10,311 nucleotides of DNA from Alphaproteobacteria bacterium. Its GTDB lineage: Bacteria; Pseudomonadota; Alphaproteobacteria; MED-G09. Position numbers and translations under genes: made by a program. Below are positions 5,195-10,311 of the stretch, in pieces. The notes under the pieces were generated by a model, which had not been told where the DNA came from, made no database searches, and saw nothing but the letters and a program-made list of their open reading frames with translations. Location of the stretch: the NCBI GenBank assembly GCA_018658685.1, contig JABHUT010000059.1, positions 1-10,311 on the forward strand, read 5' to 3'. Each line of letters starts with the position of its first letter. Position 1 is the first letter of the stretch.

Positions 5195-5572
5195 ATGGCT
5201 GATTTAGAAAAAATAGTAGACGAATTATCAAGCTTATCCGTTCTGGAAGCTTCAGAACTTTCAAAATTACTTGAAGAAAAATGGGGTGTTTCTGCCGCTG
5301 CACCTGTTGCTGTAGCCGCTGCACCTGCTGGTGGAGCTGGTGACGCTGCTGCTGAGGAGCAAGACTCATTTACTGTTGTATTAACAGCTGCTGGCGATAA
5401 AAAAATCAATGTAATTAAAGAAGTAAGAACCATAACAGGTCTTGGCTTAAAAGAAGCTAAAGATTTAGTTGAGGGTGCTCCAAAGGACGTTAAGGAAAAT
5501 GCTTCAAAAGAAGAAGCTGCTGAGCTTAAAGCCAAGCTTGAGGCTGCAGGCGCTACTGTAGAACTTAAATAA
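5195..5572 (+). CDS. rplL: 50S ribosomal protein L7/L12
   Basis: L7/L12 is the multi-copy stalk protein that recruits and stimulates the GTPase factors EF-Tu, EF-G and IF2. The protein is 125 residues. The N-terminal dimerisation helices that bind L10 span about 1-31. A flexible Ala/Pro/Gly hinge lies at about 33-54, and the globular factor-binding domain at about 57-125 contains the conserved TGLGLKEAKDLVEGAPKDVK. A strong ribosome-binding site AGGAG (5184-5188), six bases before the ATG, fits the need for several copies per ribosome, in contrast to the GTG-started rplJ just upstream. The hinge has an internal 21-base duplication. Confidence 0.98.
   Translation: MADLEKIVDELSSLSVLEASELSKLLEEKWGVSAAAPVAVAAAPAGGAGDAAAEEQDSFTVVLTAAGDKKINVIKEVRTITGLGLKEAKDLVEGAPKDVKENASKEEAAELKAKLEAAGATVELK
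5294..5327 (+). repeat. Short direct repeat in the rplL hinge
   Basis: GCCGCTGCACCTG occurs exactly at 5294-5306 and again at 5315-5327, a 21-base (seven-codon) period. It encodes two Ala-Ala-Pro-type hinge units. This is consistent with hinge-length change by slippage or duplication. Confidence 0.8.
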
Positions 5573-5625
5573 TTGATCTACATACTTTAATTACTTTATT
5601 AAATAACTTTTAAGGCTGAATAAAT

Positions 5626-8600
5626 ATGTCGCAAACATTTCAAAATCGAAAAAGATTAAGAAAAACATTTCAACGAAACGAACAAATTGCTGAGATGCCA
5701 AACCTTATTGAGGTCCAAAAATTTTCTTATGAACTATTTTTACAAAGGTTTATTAAAAGTGAGGATAGACTTGATAAAGGTTTAGAGAATGTTTTTAAGT
5801 CAGTCTTTCCGATAAGTGATTTTAGTGAAACATCAACTATTGAATATATTTCATACTCTTTTGATGAACCAAAATTCGATACTGATGAGTGTATACAACG
5901 TGGCTTAACATATGCTGCTCCACTAAAAGTTACCCTTAGACTTATAGTGTTTGATGTTGATGAGGATACCTTAGCTAAATCTGTTAAGGATGTTAAAGAG
6001 CAGGATGTTTATATGAGCGACCTGCCATTAATGACTGAAAATGGTACATTTATTATAAATGGTACAGAAAGAGTTGTTGTTTCTCAAATGCATAGAAGCC
6101 CCGGTGTGTTTTTTGATCATGATAAAGGAAAAACTCACTCTTCAGGAAAAATTTTATTTGCGGCTAGAATTATTCCTTATAGAGGCTCTTGGATGGATTT
6201 TGAATTTGATCCAAAAGACATAGTAAATGCAAGAATTGATAGAAAGAAAAAAATTCCTGCTACCACTATTCTTTACAGTCTTGGTTATGACTCTGAAGAA
6301 ATTTTATCTATGTTTTACAAAGCCGAAGTGCTTACAAGAAATAAAGACGGATGGAAGAAAAATTATATTCCAGGAAATATATCTGGAGGAAAATCATTAT
6401 TTCCATTGGTTTCTAAGGGTAAAATCGTAGTCGAGGCTGGAAAGAAATTTACACCTAGACTTTTGAATCAATTGGCTGAGAAAAATATAAAAGAACTTGA
6501 GATAACAAACGAAGAGCTTATTGGTAAGTTTGTTTCTGAAGATGTCGTAAATACGGAAACAGGAGAAATTTTTGCTGAGGCAGGTCAAGAGATTACCGAG
6601 GAATTATTGGCTGAGTTTGAACTAGCAAAAATTAACTCTATTCCAGTTCTTGTAATAGATAATATCAGCGCCAGTCCGTTTCTAAGAAACACACTTGCAC
6701 TTGATAAATCGATAGACAAAGAAACAGCTCTATTTGAAATATACAAAATCTTAAGACCTGGTGAACCACCCACAGTGGAAAGCGCCACAGCACTATTTGA
6801 TAGTTTGTTTTTTGATTCTGATCGTTATGATCTATCAGATGTCGGCAGAGTTAAGTTAAATATGAGGCTTAATTTAGATACCCCGGATACTGTTAGAGTC
6901 CTTACTAAAGAGGATATATGTTCTGTTTTAAAAACTTTGGTAGACCTTCGTGACGGTAAAGGCGACATTGATGATATTGATAATCTAGGCAATAGACGTG
7001 TTAGATCTGTTGGTGAATTAATGGAAAATCAATTTCGTATAGGTCTCTTAAGAATGGAAAGGGCTATAAGAGAAAGAATGAGTTCTGTTGATATTGACGC
7101 TGTTATGCCACAGGATATTATTAATGCTAAACCTATAGCTGCAACTATTAGAGAGTTTTTTGGTTCATCTCAATTATCTCAGTTTATGGATCAAACAAAT
7201 CCTCTTTCAGAAATCACGCATAAAAGAAGAGTTTCTGCTTTGGGGCCAGGTGGCCTTACCAGAGAAAGAGCAGGTTTTGAAGTAAGAGATGTTCACCATA
7301 CTCATTATGGAAGAATTTGTCCTATTGAGACTCCTGAAGGACCAAATATTGGACTAATCAATTCGTTAGCTACTTATTCAAGAATTAATAAATATGGTTT
7401 TATTGAGAGCCCTTACTTAAAGGTAGTCGATGGAAAAAAGACAAATGAAATTTCCTATCTTTCTGCAGTAGAAGAAAGTAGGTATAGAATTGCTCAAGCA
7501 GATGAGCCTGCCGATAGCAAAGGAAATCTTTTATCTGAACTTTTAAATTGTAGGCATGATGGTGACTTTGATCTTGTTCCGCCTTCGTCCGTAGACTTTG
7601 TTGATGTTAGTCCTCAACAAACTGTTTCTGTTGCTGCAGCGCTGATACCATTTTTAGAAAATGACGATGCCAATAGAGCCCTGATGGGATCAAATATGAT
7701 GAGACAAGCTGTTCCTCTTGTGACTAATGAAGCTCCATTCGTAGGTACTGGCATGGAGGCCACGGTGGCTAGGGACTCAGGCTCTGCTGTTGTTTCAAAA
7801 AGAGATGGCATTGTTGATCAGGTTGATGCTCAAAGAATTGTTATTACATCTGATGGAAATCTCGAAGCAGGGGACCTTGGTGTTGATATTTATAATTTAA
7901 AAAAATTCCAAAGATCAAATCAATCTACATGTATGAATCAAAGACCTCTTGTTCGAATAGGCGATAAGGTTTTTAAAGGAGATATTATTGCGGATGGACC
8001 TTCTACTGATTATGGAGAGTTGGCCCTAGGAAAAAATGTCTTGGTAGCATTTATGCCTTGGAATGGATATAATTTTGAGGATTCAATCTTAATTTCTGAA
8101 AAAATTGTTAAAGATGACGTGTTTACCTCAATTCATGTTGAGGAATTCGAGGTTATGGCTAGAGACACTAAACTTGGATCAGAAGAGATTACTCGTGATA
8201 TACCTAATGTGGGTGAGGAAGCTCTTAGAAACCTTGATGAATCAGGTATTGTTTATATAGGCGCAGAAGTAAGGCCAGGTGACATTCTTGTCGGTAAGGT
8301 CACGCCAAAAGGTGAAAGTCCAATAACTCCAGAAGAAAAGCTTTTAAGGGCTATTTTTGGAGAGAAAGCATCTGATGTAAGAGATTCTTCATTAAAACTC
8401 CCACCTGGAACTAATGGATCTGTTGTTGATGTTAAGGTCTTTAATAGACACGGTATTGATAAAGATGAAAGAGCTTTAGCTGTTGAAAGAGAAGAAGTTG
8501 AAAGATTATCAATTGATAGAGACGATGAATTATCTATTCTTGATAGAAATATCTACTCAAGATTAAGAGCATCAATATTAAATAAAATGGCTTCTTCAGG

Positions 8601-9699
8601 ACCTTCAATAAGTTCTAATAAAAAAATCGACGAAACTCTTTTAGATGGATTGTCAAAATCCTCTTGGTGGGATTTTGTAATGCAAAATAACAGTATTCAA
8701 AAAGACATGGAAAGCCTTAGAGATCAATATGATGAAAATAAAAATCAAATTGAAGAAAGATTTGCTGAAAAAGTTGAAAAAGTAAGCCGAGGAGACGAAT
8801 TACTTCCTGGCGTAATGAAGAGTATAAAAGTTTATGTGGCTATTAAAAGAAAGCTTCAACCTGGCGATAAAATGGCAGGCAGGCATGGTAATAAAGGGGT
8901 TATCTCAAGGATTGTTCCTGTTGAAGATATGCCTTACTCCAGCGATGGAAGGCATGTTGATATAGTTCTTAATCCGCTTGGTGTTCCTAGTAGAATGAAC
9001 GTTGGGCAGATACTTGAAACGCACCTAGGCGCAGCATGTGCTGGTCTTGGACGACAGATTAATACTGCACTTAAGGAATACGAAAATAGTGGTGAAATTA
9101 AAAATATTCGTTCAACGCTAGAGGATATATATAAGCCTTCCGAGATAAAAAAATACGAAGATGGGGATCTTATTGAGTTGAGCCATTCGTTGACAAAGGG
9201 TGTGCCGATAGCGACTCCTGTTTTTGATGGGGCTCAAGAAAATGATATTAATAATTTGCTTAAAAAAGCAAATTTAAGCACAAGTGGTCAAATAACACTT
9301 TACGATGGTAGAACCGGTCAGAAGTTTGATAGGCCTGTTACTGTTGGTTATATTTATATGCTTAAGCTTCATCATTTGGTTGATGATAAGATACACGGTA
9401 GATCAGTTGGACCTTATAGTCTTGTTACTCAACAACCACTTGGCGGTAAAGCTCAATTTGGTGGTCAAAGATTTGGTGAAATGGAAGTTTGGGCATTAGA
9501 GGCTTATGGAGCCGCTTATACACTGCAAGAAATGTTAACAGTAAAATCGGATGATGTTGCCGGAAGAACAAAAGTTTATGAGTCAATTGTTAGGGGTGAA
9601 GAAAATTTTGAGTCCGGTGTCCCTGAAAGCTTTAATGTTTTAGTTAAAGAAATGAGATCTCTCGGCTTAAATGTAGAATTACAAGATTCAGTTGATTAA
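5626..9699 (+). CDS. rpoB: DNA-directed RNA polymerase subunit beta
   Basis: The beta subunit forms one side of the active-site cleft of RNA polymerase and is the rifampicin target. The frame is intact at 1,357 residues. The rifampicin region at 513-543 begins GSSQLSQFMDQTNPLSEITH and keeps the residues equivalent to E. coli Asp516, His526 and Ser531 (here Asp522, His532, Ser537), so no classic resistance change is present. Active-site elements include YNFEDSI with Glu818-Asp819 and GDKMAGRHGNKG with Lys1082 and Lys1090, matching E. coli Lys1065 and Lys1073. The C-terminal GGQRFGEMEVWALEAYGA, which contacts beta', is intact. AAGG at 5612-5615 is a modest ribosome-binding site about ten bases before the ATG. 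The 53-base gap after rplL holds only weak A-T inverted repeats, so rpoBC probably depends on upstream transcription. Confidence 0.99.
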   Translation: MSQTFQNRKRLRKTFQRNEQIAEMPNLIEVQKFSYELFLQRFIKSEDRLDKGLENVFKSVFPISDFSETSTIEYISYSFDEPKFDTDECIQRGLTYAAPLKVTLRLIVFDVDEDTLAKSVKDVKEQDVYMSDLPLMTENGTFIINGTERVVVSQMHRSPGVFFDHDKGKTHSSGKILFAARIIPYRGSWMDFEFDPKDIVNARIDRKKKIPATTILYSLGYDSEEILSMFYKAEVLTRNKDGWKKNYIPGNISGGKSLFPLVSKGKIVVEAGKKFTPRLLNQLAEKNIKELEITNEELIGKFVSEDVVNTETGEIFAEAGQEITEELLAEFELAKINSIPVLVIDNISASPFLRNTLALDKSIDKETALFEIYKILRPGEPPTVESATALFDSLFFDSDRYDLSDVGRVKLNMRLNLDTPDTVRVLTKEDICSVLKTLVDLRDGKGDIDDIDNLGNRRVRSVGELMENQFRIGLLRMERAIRERMSSVDIDAVMPQDIINAKPIAATIREFFGSSQLSQFMDQTNPLSEITHKRRVSALGPGGLTRERAGFEVRDVHHTHYGRICPIETPEGPNIGLINSLATYSRINKYGFIESPYLKVVDGKKTNEISYLSAVEESRYRIAQADEPADSKGNLLSELLNCRHDGDFDLVPPSSVDFVDVSPQQTVSVAAALIPFLENDDANRALMGSNMMRQAVPLVTNEAPFVGTGMEATVARDSGSAVVSKRDGIVDQVDAQRIVITSDGNLEAGDLGVDIYNLKKFQRSNQSTCMNQRPLVRIGDKVFKGDIIADGPSTDYGELALGKNVLVAFMPWNGYNFEDSILISEKIVKDDVFTSIHVEEFEVMARDTKLGSEEITRDIPNVGEEALRNLDESGIVYIGAEVRPGDILVGKVTPKGESPITPEEKLLRAIFGEKASDVRDSSLKLPPGTNGSVVDVKVFNRHGIDKDERALAVEREEVERLSIDRDDELSILDRNIYSRLRASILNKMASSGPSISSNKKIDETLLDGLSKSSWWDFVMQNNSIQKDMESLRDQYDENKNQIEERFAEKVEKVSRGDELLPGVMKSIKVYVAIKRKLQPGDKMAGRHGNKGVISRIVPVEDMPYSSDGRHVDIVLNPLGVPSRMNVGQILETHLGAACAGLGRQINTALKEYENSGEIKNIRSTLEDIYKPSEIKKYEDGDLIELSHSLTKGVPIATPVFDGAQENDINNLLKKANLSTSGQITLYDGRTGQKFDRPVTVGYIYMLKLHHLVDDKIHGRSVGPYSLVTQQPLGGKAQFGGQRFGEMEVWALEAYGAAYTLQEMLTVKSDDVAGRTKVYESIVRGEENFESGVPESFNVLVKEMRSLGLNVELQDSVD

Positions 9700-9750
9700 T
9701 TGATTGCAAATTTTTAGCAACATTTAATTATATTAAAATATGAGGATATA

Positions 9751-10311
9751 ATGAATAAAGAAGTTTTAAATCTATTTAATCAGCCTAAATCTAATCAATC
9801 CTTTGATCATATTCGTATAGGTATAGCTAGCCCAGAAAAGATTCTTTCATGGTCTTTTGGTGAAATTAAGAAACCAGAAACAATCAATTATCGTACTTTC
9901 AAACCAGAAAGAGATGGTCTTTTTTGTGCTAGAATTTTTGGACCAGTTAAAGATTATGAATGTCTTTGCGGTAAGTATAAAAGAATGAAGTTTAAAGGCA
10001 TTGTATGTGAAAAATGCGGTGTTGAAGTTACTTTATCTAAAGTTAGAAGGGAAAGAATGGGTCACATTGATTTGGCCTCTCCAGTTGCACATATATGGTT
10101 CTTAAAATCATTACCTAGTCGAATAGGTCTTATGCTTGATATGATGCTTAAAGACTTAGAAAAAGTACTTTATTTTGAAAGCTATTTAGTCCTGGACCCA
10201 GGACTTACTCCATTAGATAATCTTCAACTTTTAACAGAAGAAGAGTATTTGGATGCTCAGGATGAATATGGTGTAGATAATTTTAGAGCTGAAATTGGCG
10301 CCGAAGCAATT
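9751..10311 (+). CDS. rpoC: DNA-directed RNA polymerase subunit beta' (N-terminal part, cut by window edge)
   Basis: The first 187 codons are present and open to the last base; the gene continues beyond the window. The protein starts MNKEVLNLFNQP, followed by the conserved FDHIRIGIASPEKILSWSFGEI-type N-terminus and the NYRTFKPERDGLFC segment. The zinc-binding cluster of the clamp is complete, with Cys71, Cys73, Cys86 and Cys89 in the pattern CLC...CEKC. Next comes the conserved RMGHIDLASPVAHIWFLKSLPSRIG region (about 103-127). GAGG at 9742-9745 lies five bases before the ATG. The catalytic NADFDGD motif lies further downstream and is not visible here. Confidence 0.98.
   Translation, partial: MNKEVLNLFNQPKSNQSFDHIRIGIASPEKILSWSFGEIKKPETINYRTFKPERDGLFCARIFGPVKDYECLCGKYKRMKFKGIVCEKCGVEVTLSKVRRERMGHIDLASPVAHIWFLKSLPSRIGLMLDMMLKDLEKVLYFESYLVLDPGLTPLDNLQLLTEEEYLDAQDEYGVDNFRAEIGAEAI

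Noticed and set aside
5161..5535. 124-codon minus-strand open frame opposite rplL
   Set aside because: The Ala/Ser-rich product is the reverse reading of the rplL hinge and domain codons. It is a shadow.
5573..5625. An rplL-rpoB attenuator like that of E. coli
   Set aside because: Only a 6-bp all A-T inverted repeat (TTTAAT/ATTAAA) is present, with no GC pairs and no proper T tract. Such repeats are expected by chance here, and a similar one occurs in the rpoB-rpoC gap.
7162..7254. Possible rifampicin-resistance substitutions in rpoB
   Set aside because: The key positions keep wild-type residues (Asp522, His532, Ser537). The Thr and Val differences from E. coli (Thr524, Val536) are ordinary variation rather than known resistance changes.
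9700..9750. Small hairpins between rpoB and rpoC (TTGC/GCAA at 9704-9720; TTTAAT/ATTAAA at 9723-9737)
   Set aside because: Stems are short or purely A-T, and there is no reason for termination between beta and beta' subunit genes.

Overview
The window is a conserved chromosomal core locus of an AT-rich alphaproteobacterium. It carries the tRNA-tuf-secE-nusG-rplKAJL-rpoBC cluster, with rlmB divergently placed on the left. The alphaproteobacterial assignment is inferred from the proteins: EF-Tu reads KPHCNIGTIGHVDHGKT near its N-terminus, L10 opens with MDRA and has 172 residues, and the beta subunit is about 1,360 residues long. The gene order, with tRNA-Trp directly before secE, fits as well. 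Low GC, AGA-dominated arginine usage and very tight spacing suggest a streamlined, possibly marine, lineage, but family or genus cannot be fixed from this window.

Layout: rlmB (23S rRNA 2'-O-methyltransferase) lies on the minus strand at 12-761. A 199-base divergent intergenic region (762-960) follows, with a candidate promoter for each direction and a perfect palindrome. Everything to the right is on the plus strand: tRNA-Tyr(GTA), tRNA-Gly(TCC), tuf, tRNA-Trp(CCA), secE, nusG, rplK, rplA, a 232-base structured leader, rplJ, rplL, rpoB and the first 187 codons of rpoC, which runs off the right edge. All three tRNAs encode their CCA ends. There is no gene-free stretch over 300 bases.

The genes form one growth-linked expression block. 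EF-Tu delivers aminoacyl-tRNA to the ribosomal stalk made of L11, L10 and L7/L12. L1 is on the opposite stalk. RlmB modifies the 23S rRNA P loop. NusG binds the RNA polymerase whose beta and beta' subunits are encoded downstream. SecE is an essential part of the SecYEG translocon.

I see no mobile element, CRISPR array, phage gene or undescribed gene system. The most interesting part is RNA-level control. The rplA-rplJ gap contains a hairpin right after rplA, then a closed multi-helix domain in the place of the L10 autoregulatory leader, then a 13-bp hairpin followed by a T tract just before rplJ. This could be an L10-controlled attenuator. A second small hairpin with a T-rich tail lies between tRNA-Gly and tuf.
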